Notes: a model not told the origin generated them from the letters alone. Counted from the stretch's first letter, positions 11,430 through 24,577 are shown. The stretch: DNA of 64,000 nucleotides from Klebsiella pneumoniae (GCF_000742135.1 NZ_KN046818.1:4972295-5036294), one strand, 5' to 3'. Numbers and translations are program-made.

Positions 11430-12577
11430 TACCATTCGGCGACAGATCCATCCTCATACCGCCACAACGGATTTCGCCAGTCCGGCGCGTTTTTACTTAA
11501 CTCAATCACGCGGGCCTCATCAATTTCCACGCCCAGCCCCGGCTTCATCAGAGGTTTAAAGAAGCCGCCTTCCATATTGAAATCTTCTTTGTTTTTCACA
11601 AAATCAAGCAGTTCGGCGCCTTTGTTGTAATGGATCCCCATGCTCTGCTCCTGGAAGACCGCGTTATGCGAAACGAAATCAACGTGCAGACAGGCTGCCA
11701 GCGCGATCGGCCCCAGCGGACAGTGCGGCGCCAGCCCAACGTCATAGGCTTCCGCCATGCCGGCAATTTTATAGCATTCGGTAATACCGCCTGCGTGCGA
11801 CAGATCGGGTTGTAAAATAGCCACCCCGCCCGCTTCCAGGACCCGTTTAAATTCAAAGCGCGAAAACATACGTTCGCCGGCGGCAATGGGAATATGGGTT
11901 TGCGCCGCCAGCCGCGGATAATATTCCGCCTGCTCGGCTAATACCGGCTCCTCAATAAATAATGGGCGATATGGCTCCAGCTCTTTAATTAATACCTTAG
12001 CCATCGGCGCGCTAACGCGGCCGTGAAAATCGAGACCAAACTCAATTTCATTGCCAAACGCTTCGCGGATTTGCGCCACGGTATTCACCGCGGCATCAAC
12101 CGCGCGGGAATTATCAATGATACCCATCTCTTCGCAGCCGTTTAATTTAAAGGTGTCAAAACCAATGCCGCGCAGCTTCTTAATCCCGTCAATCACTTCG
12201 GCGGGGCGGTCGCCGCCCACCCAGCTGTAGGCTTTAATTTTGTCGCGCACCAGCCCGCCCATCAGTTGCCACACTGGGGCATTCAGGACCTTACCTTTAA
12301 TATCCCATAGCGCCTGATCAATACCGGCGATGGCGCTCATCATAATCGGGCCGCCGCGATAAAAGCCGCCGCGGTACATTACCTGCCACAGGTCATTAAT
12401 CCGCGCCGGATCCTGACCAATCAGGTAATCGCCAAATTCATGAACGGCTGCCTCCACCGTACGGGCGCGCCCTTCAATCACCGGTTCGCCCCAGCCGACG
12501 ATGCCTTCATCGGTTTCAATCTTCAGGAACATCCAACGCGGAGGTAAACGGTACGTGGTGATATTGGTTATTTTCAT
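11429..12577 (-). CDS. dgoD: D-galactonate dehydratase
   Basis: Enolase-superfamily enzyme that removes water from D-galactonate to give 2-keto-3-deoxygalactonate, the first step of the pathway. It has 382 residues, as in E. coli. The characterised E. coli residues are all in place: metal ligands Asp183, Glu209 and Glu235, catalytic His185 (in GLDFHG) and His285 (in LAPHCPLGP). The start overlaps the dgoA stop (ATGA), so it is translationally coupled. The stop codon abuts an ERIC element. Confidence 0.97.
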   Translation of the reverse strand: MKITNITTYRLPPRWMFLKIETDEGIVGWGEPVIEGRARTVEAAVHEFGDYLIGQDPARINDLWQVMYRGGFYRGGPIMMSAIAGIDQALWDIKGKVLNAPVWQLMGGLVRDKIKAYSWVGGDRPAEVIDGIKKLRGIGFDTFKLNGCEEMGIIDNSRAVDAAVNTVAQIREAFGNEIEFGLDFHGRVSAPMAKVLIKELEPYRPLFIEEPVLAEQAEYYPRLAAQTHIPIAAGERMFSRFEFKRVLEAGGVAILQPDLSHAGGITECYKIAGMAEAYDVGLAPHCPLGPIALAACLHVDFVSHNAVFQEQSMGIHYNKGAELLDFVKNKEDFNMEGGFFKPLMKPGLGVEIDEARVIELSKNAPDWRNPLWRYEDGSVAEW

Positions 12578-13191
12578 TTCACTGCCTCTCGATACGCTTT
12601 TACGAATGCGGCTGCCTGCTGCGCGGTACGTTCAACCGGCTGGCCGGCACGATAGAGATCGCTACCCAATCCTGCCCCAACACAGCCGGCATTAATCCAC
12701 TGCGCCAGGTTTTCCGGCGTCACGCCGCCAACGGCAAAGACCGGAACCTCGGGCGGAAGCACGGCTTTCAACGCTTTGATGTAATCCGGGCCAAAAGCCG
12801 ATGACGGGAAGATTTTCAGAGCCTGCGCGCCGGCATCGAGCGCGCTAAAGGCTTCGCTGGCGGTGGCGCAGCCTGGACACACGGTCATGCCGTAACCCAC
12901 CGCTCGCCGGATCACTTCCGGTTGAATGTTTGGCGTCACAATCAGCCGACAGCCCATGGCCGCCAGCCTGTCGACCTGCTCCGGTTGCAGCACCGTGCCC
13001 GCGCCGATAAGCGCCTGCTCGCCGTAAGCGTCGACGACCTGCGGAATACTTTTCTCCCACTGCGGCGAGTTCAGCGGGATTTCGACCGCGTCGAAACCGG
13101 CGTCGATAACGGCGCCAACGTGAGCCAGCGCCTCGTCTGGCGTAATACCGCGCAGGATAGCGATAAGTGGAAGGTTAGTTTGCCACTGCAT
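12574..13191 (-). CDS. dgoA: 2-dehydro-3-deoxy-6-phosphogalactonate aldolase
   Basis: Class I aldolase that cleaves 2-keto-3-deoxy-6-phosphogalactonate to pyruvate and glyceraldehyde-3-phosphate, the last step of galactonate breakdown. It has 205 residues. The Schiff-base lysine is Lys126 in [10 protein letters not shown]; Glu37 (FDAVEIPL) is the conserved active-site acid. The first 17 bases overlap the end of dgoK and its end overlaps dgoD by four, so the cistrons are tightly coupled. Confidence 0.97.
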   Translation of the reverse strand: MQWQTNLPLIAILRGITPDEALAHVGAVIDAGFDAVEIPLNSPQWEKSIPQVVDAYGEQALIGAGTVLQPEQVDRLAAMGCRLIVTPNIQPEVIRRAVGYGMTVCPGCATASEAFSALDAGAQALKIFPSSAFGPDYIKALKAVLPPEVPVFAVGGVTPENLAQWINAGCVGAGLGSDLYRAGQPVERTAQQAAAFVKAYREAVK

Positions 13192-14053
13192 AAGCGATGC
13201 TCCTTATTCCTGTCTGAAATGCCGTATCGCCCGCAACCGCGCTGACTTCGCGGCCAATGGCGGCGAATGCCTGCTGATAGCGGGATGTTAACGATGACCC
13301 AGCGACGAGACTGATCGCCTGCTGTCCGGCGAATGTGTCGCTGAGGGTGGCAACTTCAGCGCCAATCAGCAGGCCGGAAAGAAATTCGCTAACCTGCTCG
13401 CGAGGCAGCGCGCCCAGCACGTGCGAAGCGCGAACTTCAAACAGCTGCGGCAGGACGGCGGGGTTGTTGATACCGCGCTGCAGACCTGCCGCGAATGCGG
13501 CAGCGGACGTTTCCTGCGGCGGTAAGCCGGCGCCCACCAGCGAGTGCTGAAGCAACAGATGATGCAATTCACCGGTCAAAACGGTACGAAAATCGTGAAT
13601 TTGCCGGCGATCGGCCAGTACCCACTTGCAGTGGGTTCCCGGCATCACGTAGACAGACGAAGGGGCTAAGGCGCGAGCGCCCAGCAGCTGCGTTTCTTCC
13701 CCACGCATGACGTTATGGTTATCGTCACGGGAAACGCAAAGGCCGGGAATTATCCAGATATTGTCGCCAACGGCAGTTAACTGCTGGCCAATATCCGAGA
13801 AAGCGGCAGGAAGCGGCAAATAAGGGGCGATTTTCCAGCCCACGTTGCTGCCGACCATCCCTGCCATCACCACCGGTGTGGCGCCATCGCGCCAGTGCTG
13901 TGTGATTTCCGCTAACACCGCAGCGGGAGAGCGACCATTCAGGCGCGTTACGCCTGCTTCAGATTGCCTGCTTTCCAGGCATTCTTCGCCCTGATAAAGC
14001 CAGGCGCGTAAATTCGTCGATCCCCAATCTATTGCGATGTAGCGAGCCGTCAT
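13175..14053 (-). CDS. dgoK: 2-dehydro-3-deoxygalactonokinase
   Basis: Phosphorylates 2-keto-3-deoxygalactonate at C6 with ATP, the middle step between DgoD and DgoA. It has 292 residues, as in E. coli. The N-terminus IAIDWGSTNLRAWLY carries the ASKHA-type phosphate loop (DWGSTNLR, residues about 9-16), and VMPGTHCKWVLAD is the family signature. It overlaps dgoR by ATGA and dgoA by 17 bases. Confidence 0.95.
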   Translation of the reverse strand: MTARYIAIDWGSTNLRAWLYQGEECLESRQSEAGVTRLNGRSPAAVLAEITQHWRDGATPVVMAGMVGSNVGWKIAPYLPLPAAFSDIGQQLTAVGDNIWIIPGLCVSRDDNHNVMRGEETQLLGARALAPSSVYVMPGTHCKWVLADRRQIHDFRTVLTGELHHLLLQHSLVGAGLPPQETSAAAFAAGLQRGINNPAVLPQLFEVRASHVLGALPREQVSEFLSGLLIGAEVATLSDTFAGQQAISLVAGSSLTSRYQQAFAAIGREVSAVAGDTAFQTGIRSIAYAVAN

Positions 14054-14739
14054 GTGATTTCCTTAAGCCTTCGTGTCGAGCTGGCGATCATCGTCAACGC
14101 CGCCTGCTCCGCCGCGTCGCTATCCTGATGCCGAATGGCGTCAAATAGCGCTTTATGTTCCTGGAGGGTTTTCGGCATGTTGCCTTCATCGCCCATCCAG
14201 GTCCGTTCAAATACCGCCCGCTGCAGCGAACTGATCGCCACGCTAAGCTGCTGCAAAACCGGGTTATGTACTGACTGCAGCACCGCCTCGTGGTAGCGAA
14301 TATCCGCTTCGTTAAAGGCATCCCGGTTTTGGTTGTTGGCGATCATGTCATTGAGCGCCGACTCGATTTCCGCCAGATCGCTTGAGGTGGCGCGTTCCGC
14401 CGCCCAACGGGCAATGGCGGGTTCAACCAGGTTGCGCACTTCACTCATCGCGCTGATAAGACGCGGGTCATAGTCATTTTCCAGTACCCACTGCAGCACC
14501 TCGGTGTCGAGGTAGTTCCACTGGTTTCTGGGAGCGACAAACGCGCCGCGATAGCGCTTCATTTCAATCAGCCGCTTCGCCATCAGGGAACGAAACACTT
14601 CACGAATGATGTTGCGCGAGGTTTCAAACTCCTCACAGAGTTCCGCTTCGGCCGGAAGCGCCGAACCCGGGACGTATTTACCGCTGACGATCTGTTTGCC
14701 CAGCGAGATCACAATGCGATCGGTCTTATTGAGAGTCAT
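14050..14739 (-). CDS. dgoR: DgoR, FadR-type GntR repressor of the dgo operon
   Basis: Transcriptional repressor of galactonate catabolism, relieved by galactonate in E. coli. It has 229 residues: an N-terminal winged helix (about 8-75; ALPAEAELCEEFETSRNIIREVFRSL) and a C-terminal FCD effector domain (about 90-220) with the metal/ligand residues of the type D..R..H..H (RYHEAVLQSVHNP). It is the first gene of the operon and autoregulated: the region upstream has three copies of a TGTAGTACAA-type operator. The start is ATG with AGGA upstream. Confidence 0.95.
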   Translation of the reverse strand: MTLNKTDRIVISLGKQIVSGKYVPGSALPAEAELCEEFETSRNIIREVFRSLMAKRLIEMKRYRGAFVAPRNQWNYLDTEVLQWVLENDYDPRLISAMSEVRNLVEPAIARWAAERATSSDLAEIESALNDMIANNQNRDAFNEADIRYHEAVLQSVHNPVLQQLSVAISSLQRAVFERTWMGDEGNMPKTLQEHKALFDAIRHQDSDAAEQAALTMIASSTRRLKEIT

Positions 14740-14803
14740 GGAGAGTCCTTGTGCTCTATGTGTACTGCTCTACTTTACCGTCGCTGCTGAATTTCGCCTC
14801 ATG

Positions 14804-14878
14804 TTTGTACTACTAACGTGATGCTGTACGTTATCAACATGAGCGTAATGTAGTACAACATTATTGTGTTGTACTACA
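14804..14878. promoter_or_regulatory. DgoR operator cluster
   Basis: A perfect inverted repeat TGTAGTACAACA (14849-14860) / TGTTGTACTACA (14867-14878) with a 6-base spacer, and a third related site TTTGTACTACTA at 14804-14815. They lie 65-140 bases upstream of dgoR. The sequence resembles the TTGTAGTACAA-type operator I recall for E. coli DgoR. The remaining 90 bases before the next gene show no clear signal. Confidence 0.75.
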
Positions 14879-14968
14879 ATTTGGATCACAAAAAGAACAA
14901 TTCATGAAAATTAAAGCGCAGCGGCCCTGGCAAGAGGCGATAAGAGAGAAAATTAAGGGGAGGAGGCG

Positions 14969-16102
14969 TTAAAACGCTTCGCCGACCTGGAAGTAAAAGC
15001 CGCTGCTGCCTTTGCCGATACCGTAGTCGAGGCGAACATTAACGCGAGGTTTGAATTCAAAGCGGTAGCCAACGCCCGCCGAAGGCAGCCAGCGGCCATT
15101 ATTCAGCGACGACAGTGAGGGCCCCATGGTTCCCGCCCCGGCCCAGGCGACAATCCCGTGCCGCCAGGTGAGCTGCCGGCGATATTCCAGCTGACCGCTG
15201 ACGACGTTTTTATCCCGGTAGCGCCCCTGGTAGTAGCCGCGCATCCGTTCATCGCTGCCGAGCAGCGGCATCATGCTCCACGGTACCTCGCCCTAGGTGA
15301 AGGCGCCATCGGCCTCCCAGGCGAGCACGCTTTTCTCGCTCAGGGCATGATAATGGCTATAGTGCAGCTGAAATTCCTCAAAGCGGGTATCGCTACCTAA
15401 TCCGGGCGCATAGTGGGTATAGCGGAGGTTGGCATACTGACCCCGGCGCGGGTTAGGGACAAAGTCGCGATCGTCCCAGTTAATATCGATGCTGGCGCCG
15501 GAGCTGAATACCGACGGCCCCTGCGGAGTGTTTTCTATCTTCGGCCGATCGTCATGGTCCATCTCATCGGCATTCTGCGCCGCCAGCGACCATCCCGCCC
15601 CGAGATAAACATGATCGATAAGCTGCCGATAAAGGGTGGGTCGCAGGGTCAGTACCTGGGCGGTATACTTCTCTTTTTCATTGTCTTTATCTCCGGCATG
15701 AAAACCCTGCCCCCAATAATAAGTGGGCGTATTGGCTATCGACCCTTCGACAAAAACGCGCCACAGATCACGATCGAAAAAGGTGTAGTTTTTCACGTTG
15801 AGGCCAAAGGCGCCGGTAGAGCTGGCGTAGCCGCTGAGCGTCAGGGTCGAGTTCTGGCTGGTGGTATCCTGCGGGTCGGGACGATACAGGCCGACGACAG
15901 CGGTGCCAATGCCCAACCCTAGTTCCGGCGTATAGAACGGACCGGGCATCACGCCCCAGTCGATGCCTTTGCTGGCGTCGAACTTATCGCTGGCGCCGAG
16001 ATGCTGCAGCCAGCCGTCGATTTTCTCGCGGCTGAGCGCCTCGGCCTGGCTGCCTGTCGGGCAGGCCATCAGCAGCAGAAAAGTGATAAACAGTCGGCTC
16101 AA
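14969..16102 (-). pseudogene. BamA/TamA-like outer-membrane barrel protein, interrupted by an amber codon
   Basis: Reads as one 377-codon frame with a single in-frame TAG at codon 270 (15293-15295). The first part has a signal peptide (cut probably near GSQA-EAL), then barrel-like sequence of the bacterial surface antigen family: WGVMPGPFYTPELGLGIG, FGLNVKNYTFFDRD, SSGASIDINWDDRDFVPNPR. After the stop the frame continues with GEVPWSMMPLLGSDERMRGY and ends LDYGIGKGSSGFYFQVGEAF, the terminal strand with final Phe. There are no POTRA repeats, so it is a barrel-only member. The stop removes the last 108 residues including the beta-signal, so the product should not fold. It overlaps the preceding gene by ATGA. 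Function of this subfamily is unknown. Confidence 0.82.
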
Positions 16103-17181
16103 AAGCGATACTCGCCGGCAATAAAAAAACTGTTACGTTCGGCAAAGCCAAACTCGGTAGTAATATTAAAATTCTGCGTCAGCTCGTATTGCGCGCCCAC
16201 CAGAACGTTCCATGGCGACTGAAGATGCTGCTTCACATCGAAGCGACCGTTATTGTCCTGGTTGGCCAGATTAACCATATTCTGCAGCATCGGCGACGGC
16301 ATCGAGAGATCGCTGAGGCTGCCTTTAAACTCCTGCTGCACATCCTGATACATGCTGCCAACCCACAGATTTAGCTTTCCGGCGGGGAGATGCAGCGCAT
16401 CGACCGATGGCGTACTGAAACGATAGCCAACGCGCGGCGAAAAGGTAAGCGCATCGATGCTGCCGTCGAGGATATCAAAGCGCGTTTGCGTGTAGTTGGC
16501 GTCCAGCACGGTAAACCAATTGCCGACGCCGCCCACCAGGGTGGTGCCCATCCCGTAGGTAGTACCTTTAAAATCGAGACGAAAGTCGAGATCCTGCATC
16601 CCCGGCAGGGGCACCACTTTACCGTTCGGTCCCTTCAGGCCGACAGCTATCTGCGAAATTGAATGCCCTTCGGTGTGCCCCACCAGGCCATAAACGTTCA
16701 TAAACGGCAGCAGCCAGGCATCCAGCTTGAGCGTCTCGGTTTTGCTGCTTTCCCGCGTATGACCAACGCCAATCTGGAAAGCGTTATCCAGCGAGACCGG
16801 CCCATTTGCGAAAATGTTATTCACGGCGTGCTTGCAGACAGGATCCTTACCGCAATCGATATTGCGGCCATCCAGCGACAGCCCGGTGAAGTTTATGCTG
16901 TCGACATTAATATTCTGCCGCATATCCATATAGTTAATGCTGACGCCAAACGGCAGCGGCAGGACGTAGCCGCGCTTTCTGGCCTCATCGCCTAGCAAAG
17001 GGAGTAGCGAGGACGATGCTGCGACCGCAGGCTGGCGACTTTCTGGCACCGGCAGATCCGCGGGCTCTGCGCCGTGATAGGCATACGCCGGTTCGAGCGG
17101 CGCCGTTGGTTCCGCGGCCGCGCAAATCTGAACAGAGGCGAATGGCAGCGTAACCAACATCAAACGGTGGTATATATTCAT
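16099..17181 (-). CDS. Outer-membrane beta-barrel protein, unknown function
   Basis: A 360-residue exported protein that I do not recognise by name. A signal peptide is evident (cut near ICAAA-EPT). A Pro/Ala-rich stretch (about 25-55) precedes alternating polar/hydrophobic strands with aromatic girdles (INYMDMRQNINVDSINF, WFTVLDANYTQTRFDI, LTFSPRVGYRF, LNLWVGSMYQ), and the protein ends FFIAGEYRF, a typical beta-signal with terminal Phe. Two cysteines (in DCGKDPVCK) could form a disulphide. It is translationally coupled to the downstream barrel gene that carries the amber codon, so the two probably worked together. FadL-like or porin-like roles are possible but not shown. Confidence 0.75.
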   Translation of the reverse strand: MNIYHRLMLVTLPFASVQICAAAEPTAPLEPAYAYHGAEPADLPVPESRQPAVAASSSLLPLLGDEARKRGYVLPLPFGVSINYMDMRQNINVDSINFTGLSLDGRNIDCGKDPVCKHAVNNIFANGPVSLDNAFQIGVGHTRESSKTETLKLDAWLLPFMNVYGLVGHTEGHSISQIAVGLKGPNGKVVPLPGMQDLDFRLDFKGTTYGMGTTLVGGVGNWFTVLDANYTQTRFDILDGSIDALTFSPRVGYRFSTPSVDALHLPAGKLNLWVGSMYQDVQQEFKGSLSDLSMPSPMLQNMVNLANQDNNGRFDVKQHLQSPWNVLVGAQYELTQNFNITTEFGFAERNSFFIAGEYRF

Positions 17182-17282
17182 GAAAAGTATGATGTTAGTT
17201 CTGAGTTGCTAAAAAGAGGGCGGGTAGCTTATAGAATCCCCTGCAAGGATTGAGGGATTTAAATGCGGATTAACATCTGTTC

Positions 17283-17320
17283 ATGAAAAAAGAGAAGACA
17301 GACCCGGCGAACGCCGGGCC
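17283..17320 (-). terminator. Terminator of yidA
   Basis: Stem CCCGGCG/CGCCGGG with a 2-3 base loop (17303-17318), 13 bases after the yidA stop, followed on the minus strand by a pyrimidine tract ending in TTTTTT. Confidence 0.7.
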
Positions 17321-17330
17321 GGAAAGAAGT

Positions 17331-18143
17331 TTACGCTAAAACGTATTTTTCAATGGCGAAGGCAACGCCATCTTCAAGGTTCGATTTGGTGATGAAGTTC
17401 GCCGCTTCTTTGACCGCAGGAATGGCGTTATCCATTGCCACGCCGACGCCGGCAAATTCAATCATCGCGATATCATTTTCCTGATCGCCAATCGCCATAA
17501 TCTCTTCCGGCTTGATGCCCAGCGCATCGGCCAGCGACTTCACGCCAGTGCCTTTATTGACGCGTTTATCCAGTATTTCGAGGAAGTAAGGCGCACTTTT
17601 CAGCACGGTGTACTTCTCTTTCACTTCCGCCGGAATACGGGCGATGGCCTGGTCGAGGATTGCCGGCTCATCAATCATCATCACTTTCAGCAGCTGGATC
17701 TCAGGATCCATTTTCTCCGCTTCGCAGAACACCAGCGGAATGGTTGCCACATAGGATTCGTGGACGGTGTAGTAGCTGATATCGCGGTTCGCGGTATACA
17801 GCGTATTGCGATCCAGCGCATGGAAGTGGGAGCCAACCTCGCGGGAGAGCTGCTCAAGGAAGCGATAGTCGTCATAGCTCAGCGCGGTTTGCGCGACGGT
17901 GCTTCCGTCACCAGCCTTCTGCACCAGCGCGCCATTGTAGGTAATGCAGTAATCACCCGGCTGCTCCATATGCAGCTCTTTCAAATAGCTGTGGACGCCA
18001 GCGTAAGGGCGACCGGTGGTCAGCACCACGTTAACACCGCGCTCGCGCGCCGCGGCGATGGCGGCTTTCACCGCTGGAGAGATGGTATGGTCGGGCAGCA
18101 GCAGCGTGCCGTCCATATCGATTGCAATCAGTTTAATAGCCAT
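17331..18143 (-). CDS. yidA: Sugar phosphatase YidA (HAD, Cof type)
   Basis: Cytoplasmic phosphatase of the haloacid dehalogenase superfamily, Cof subfamily; the E. coli enzyme hydrolyses several sugar phosphates. It has 270 residues. Motif I is IDMDGTLL with nucleophile Asp9 and acid Asp11; motif II is VLTTGRPY; the C-terminal GDQENDIAMIEFAG is motif IV with the Mg-binding aspartates; a C2 cap lies between. Monocistronic by appearance. Unlike E. coli, no yidB lies between it and gyrB. Confidence 0.95.
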   Translation of the reverse strand: MAIKLIAIDMDGTLLLPDHTISPAVKAAIAAARERGVNVVLTTGRPYAGVHSYLKELHMEQPGDYCITYNGALVQKAGDGSTVAQTALSYDDYRFLEQLSREVGSHFHALDRNTLYTANRDISYYTVHESYVATIPLVFCEAEKMDPEIQLLKVMMIDEPAILDQAIARIPAEVKEKYTVLKSAPYFLEILDKRVNKGTGVKSLADALGIKPEEIMAIGDQENDIAMIEFAGVGVAMDNAIPAVKEAANFITKSNLEDGVAFAIEKYVLA

Positions 18144-18261
18144 AGGGTCCCCGGGTAAGATGAGTCTCCCCTCATGCTAACGCGATTCCGCTCAAAAAAC
18201 AGTAAAAGTGTCGGCCAGAAAGGGGGATGGAACCGCAGCAGCGGATTCCTCTTTTAGCGGC

Positions 18262-18333
18262 AAAAGAAAAGCCCGATCGCGCGATGCGACCGGGCTTATA
18301 CATCCTGTTGCCCCGGTAAAACTCGTTACCGGG
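18262..18333 (-). terminator. gyrB terminator region: two hairpins
   Basis: The first hairpin after gyrB is CCCGGTAA/TTACCGGG (18312-18333, 6-base loop). The second pairs AAGCCCG-rich arms (about 18269-18298) and is followed by TTTTCTTTTG on the minus strand, so it is the likely intrinsic terminator. Confidence 0.8.
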
Positions 18334-18344
18334 AAACATGCGGC

Positions 18345-21861
<3,517 letters not shown>

Positions 21862-22068
21862 ATCAGCTCGTCATCATTCAAGGGGCGTGGGTGTCGCAGC
21901 CAGTTCGTCTACCGCCAGCGCGCAGAAAGCGGAGCGTACACGAAGTACGTGAGCATTTGCTCGCTCCGCTCGTCCTTCGGACCGTCTTACAGACGTCCAA
22001 AACGCATAGCGTTTTGTCGAGCACTGCCGGAAGGCGAAATGGCAAGTAAACCAGCCCCTTTGCAGATT
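21862..22068. repeat. 207-bp structured insertion between dnaN and recF
   Basis: No open frame of note. It contains consecutive hairpins: CGTAC/GTACG (about 21935-21950), GAGCA-TT-TGCTC (21951-21962), CGTCT-TAC-AGACG extended by GGA/TCC (21979-21998) and CAAAACGC-ATA-GCGTTTTG (21998-22016). It resembles transcribed intergenic repeat families of enterobacteria but is not ERIC or REP by my recollection. It may reduce dnaN-recF coupling. Confidence 0.55.
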
Positions 22069-23169
22069 CTACAATCGCATAGGCATGACAACGTAGGCTG
22101 CGGATTGAGAGGCCGCATCCTCAATCTGCACGCTCGACACCGAATCCGTCAGCAGAATGCGTACATTCTCGCACTTCAGCGCATTCAGCACATCCAGCAC
22201 ATAGCTAACGTTGAAGCCAATCTCCATCTCCGTTCCGGCGTAGGTCACATCCAGAATCTCTTCCGCTTCTTCCTGTTCCGGGTTATTGGCGGTGATTTTC
22301 AGCTGGTTTTCGCTAACGTACAGCCGCACGCCGCGGAATTTCTCGTTGGAGAGAATCGCCGCGCGCGCAAAAGCCTGCTTCAGAATATCGCAGCCCGCTT
22401 CGAGGTGTTTATCCGGATTTTTCGGCAATACGCGGCGATAATCCGGGAAACGGCCATCCACCAGCTTAGAGGTGAAGATAAAATCGCCAACGTGGGCGCG
22501 GATATTGTTGCTGCCAATCTGCACGCGCAGCGGGGTATCGCCGCCGTCGAGCATCCGCATCAGCTCAATCACCCCTTTACGCGGCACGATCACCGAATGG
22601 TTCGGCAGCGACGCTTCCAGCGGCATCGAACAGACCGCCAGGCGGTGACCATCGGTGGCCACCGTGCGCAGTTCGCTGCCTTCGGTTTCAAACAGCATGC
22701 CGTTTAAGTAGTAACGAACATCCTGGTGCGCCATCGAGAACTGGGTGGCTTCGATCAGACGCTTCATGGTCGCCTGCGGCAGGGTAAACTCCACTTCACT
22801 CTGCCAGTCATCCAGATTCGGGAAATCGGCGGCGGGCAGGGTCGACAGCGAGAAGCGGCTGCGGCCGGAACGCACCAGCATGCGATCGCCTTCCAACTGA
22901 ACCGCGATCTCCGCGCCTTCCGGCAGGCCGCGGCAGATATCAAAGAATTTCCGTGCCGGAACGGTCGTTGCGCCCGCTTCGTGCGGCTGAACCAGCGCCA
23001 CGCGCGCCACCATCTCCATTTCAAGATCGGTACCGGTCAGCGACAGCGCGCCGTCCGCGACCTGAAGCAGCAGGTTACCGAGAATGGGCAGCGTCGGACG
23101 ACCACCTAACGGACCGCTCACCTGTTGCAGCGGTTTTAATAAATGTTCACGTTCTACGGTAAATTTCAT
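22069..23169 (-). CDS. dnaN: DNA polymerase III beta sliding clamp
   Basis: Processivity clamp; two copies form a ring that tethers polymerases to DNA. It has 366 residues, as in E. coli, with three clamp subdomains (about 1-120, 125-245, 250-366). The N-terminus MKFTVEREHLLKPLQQVSGP and the C-terminal VVMPMRL, part of the partner-binding groove, are conserved. It starts four bases after the dnaA stop and is cotranscribed with it. Confidence 0.99.
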   Translation of the reverse strand: MKFTVEREHLLKPLQQVSGPLGGRPTLPILGNLLLQVADGALSLTGTDLEMEMVARVALVQPHEAGATTVPARKFFDICRGLPEGAEIAVQLEGDRMLVRSGRSRFSLSTLPAADFPNLDDWQSEVEFTLPQATMKRLIEATQFSMAHQDVRYYLNGMLFETEGSELRTVATDGHRLAVCSMPLEASLPNHSVIVPRKGVIELMRMLDGGDTPLRVQIGSNNIRAHVGDFIFTSKLVDGRFPDYRRVLPKNPDKHLEAGCDILKQAFARAAILSNEKFRGVRLYVSENQLKITANNPEQEEAEEILDVTYAGTEMEIGFNVSYVLDVLNALKCENVRILLTDSVSSVQIEDAASQSAAYVVMPMRL

Positions 23170-23173
23170 AGCG

Positions 23174-24577
23174 TCACGAGGATAATGTTCTGATTAAATT
23201 GGAAAAATCTTCTTTAATGTCGTGGCTTTCTTCACGCAGCTGCTCAATCTTGCGGCAGGCGTGCAGCACGGTGGTATGGTCTCGGCCGCCAAACGCATCG
23301 CCGATTTCCGGCAGGCTGTGGTTGGTCAGCTCTTTGGCCAGCGCCATCGCCATCTGGCGAGGACGCGCCACCGAACGGGAGCGGCGTTTGGACAGCAGAT
23401 CCGCTACCTTAATCTTGTAGTACTCCGCCACCGTCTTTTGAATATTGTCGATGGTGACCAGTTTTTCCTGCAGCGCCAGCAGATCGCGCAGCGCTTCGCG
23501 CACGAAATCGATGGTGATCGCCCGGCCGGTGAAGTTGGCGTTGGCGATAACGCGGTTCAGCGCCCCCTCCAGCTCACGCACGTTCGAGCGCAGACGCTTG
23601 GCAATAAAGAACGCCACTTCGCCCGGCAGGCGGATGTCGTTCTCGTCGGCTTTTTTCATCAGGATCGCGACGCGGGTTTCCAGCTCCGGCGGCTCGATCG
23701 CCACCGTCAGCCCCCAGCCGAAGCGGGATTTTAGACGATCCTCAACGCCGTTGATCTCTTTTGGATAACGATCCGACGTCAGGATGATCTGCTGATTACC
23801 TTCCAGAAGCGCATTGAAGGTGTGGAAAAACTCTTCCTGGGATCGTTCTTTATTGGCAAAGAACTGAATGTCATCGATCAGCAGGGCGTCAACGGAGCGG
23901 TAGTAACGCTTAAACTCTTCGATGGCGTTGTTCTGCAGCGCTTTAACCATGTCCTGAACGAAACGCTCGGAGTGCATATAGACCACTTTCGCGTTCGGCT
24001 TACGCGCCACAATGCCGTTCCCCACCGCGTGCAGCAGGTGAGTTTTACCCAGACCCGTCCCGCCATAGAGGAACAGGGGGTTGTAGGCGCCGCCCGGGTT
24101 ATCCGCCACCTGACGCGCCGCCGCGCGGGCCAGCTGGTTAGATTTACCTTCGACGAAGTTATCAAACGTGTGTTTCACGTTAACGTTAGAGCGGTAGGTC
24201 GGCTCCGCCGGCGCCGGGACATTATCCCAGCCAGGGCGCACGATCGTCGGCGCCGCGCGCGCGGTCTGCACCTGCGCCGCCGGAATGGCCGCCGCAGCCG
24301 GGCTTACCGCCCCTTTCTGCAGCGAGCTGGCGGGCTTAGCGCCCACCTCAAAACGCAGCTGCGGGGCGTCCGCACCGCAAAAATCATTGAGGAGTCCATT
24401 GATATTATTGAGGTATTTGTCCCTTACCCAGTCGAGCACAAAACGGTTTGGCGCATACAGTGCCAGCGTGTTATCGCTCAGTTCCGCCTGCAATGGGCGG
24501 ATCCACATGCTGAATTCTGTGGCTGGTAACTCATCCTGCAATCGGGCAAGACACTGCTGCCAAAGCGAAAGTGACAC
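23174..24577 (-). CDS. dnaA: Replication initiator DnaA
   Basis: AAA+ ATPase that binds DnaA boxes in oriC and opens the duplex. The GTG at 24577 starts [13 protein letters not shown] and gives 467 residues as in E. coli; a second in-frame GTG four codons upstream exists but has no family support. Domain I covers about 1-86, a variable Ala-rich linker about 87-130, and the AAA+ domain has Walker A GGTGLGKT at 172-179 and Walker B LLIDDIQF. Domain IV carries the DNA-binding signature [15 protein letters not shown]. The linker differs from E. coli in sequence, as expected. First gene of the cluster; autoregulated through the DnaA box upstream. Confidence 0.99.
   Translation of the reverse strand: MSLSLWQQCLARLQDELPATEFSMWIRPLQAELSDNTLALYAPNRFVLDWVRDKYLNNINGLLNDFCGADAPQLRFEVGAKPASSLQKGAVSPAAAAIPAAQVQTARAAPTIVRPGWDNVPAPAEPTYRSNVNVKHTFDNFVEGKSNQLARAAARQVADNPGGAYNPLFLYGGTGLGKTHLLHAVGNGIVARKPNAKVVYMHSERFVQDMVKALQNNAIEEFKRYYRSVDALLIDDIQFFANKERSQEEFFHTFNALLEGNQQIILTSDRYPKEINGVEDRLKSRFGWGLTVAIEPPELETRVAILMKKADENDIRLPGEVAFFIAKRLRSNVRELEGALNRVIANANFTGRAITIDFVREALRDLLALQEKLVTIDNIQKTVAEYYKIKVADLLSKRRSRSVARPRQMAMALAKELTNHSLPEIGDAFGGRDHTTVLHACRKIEQLREESHDIKEDFSNLIRTLSS

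Noticed and set aside
15293-15295. Amber codon read as pyrrolysine or by programmed readthrough
   Set aside because: No pyrrolysine machinery is expected in enterobacteria and no readthrough signal is visible; a simple nonsense change explains it.
21862-22068. ERIC or REP identity for the dnaN-recF insertion
   Set aside because: It lacks the ERIC core and the REP GCC-GGT-type arms; the hairpins are different in sequence and spacing.
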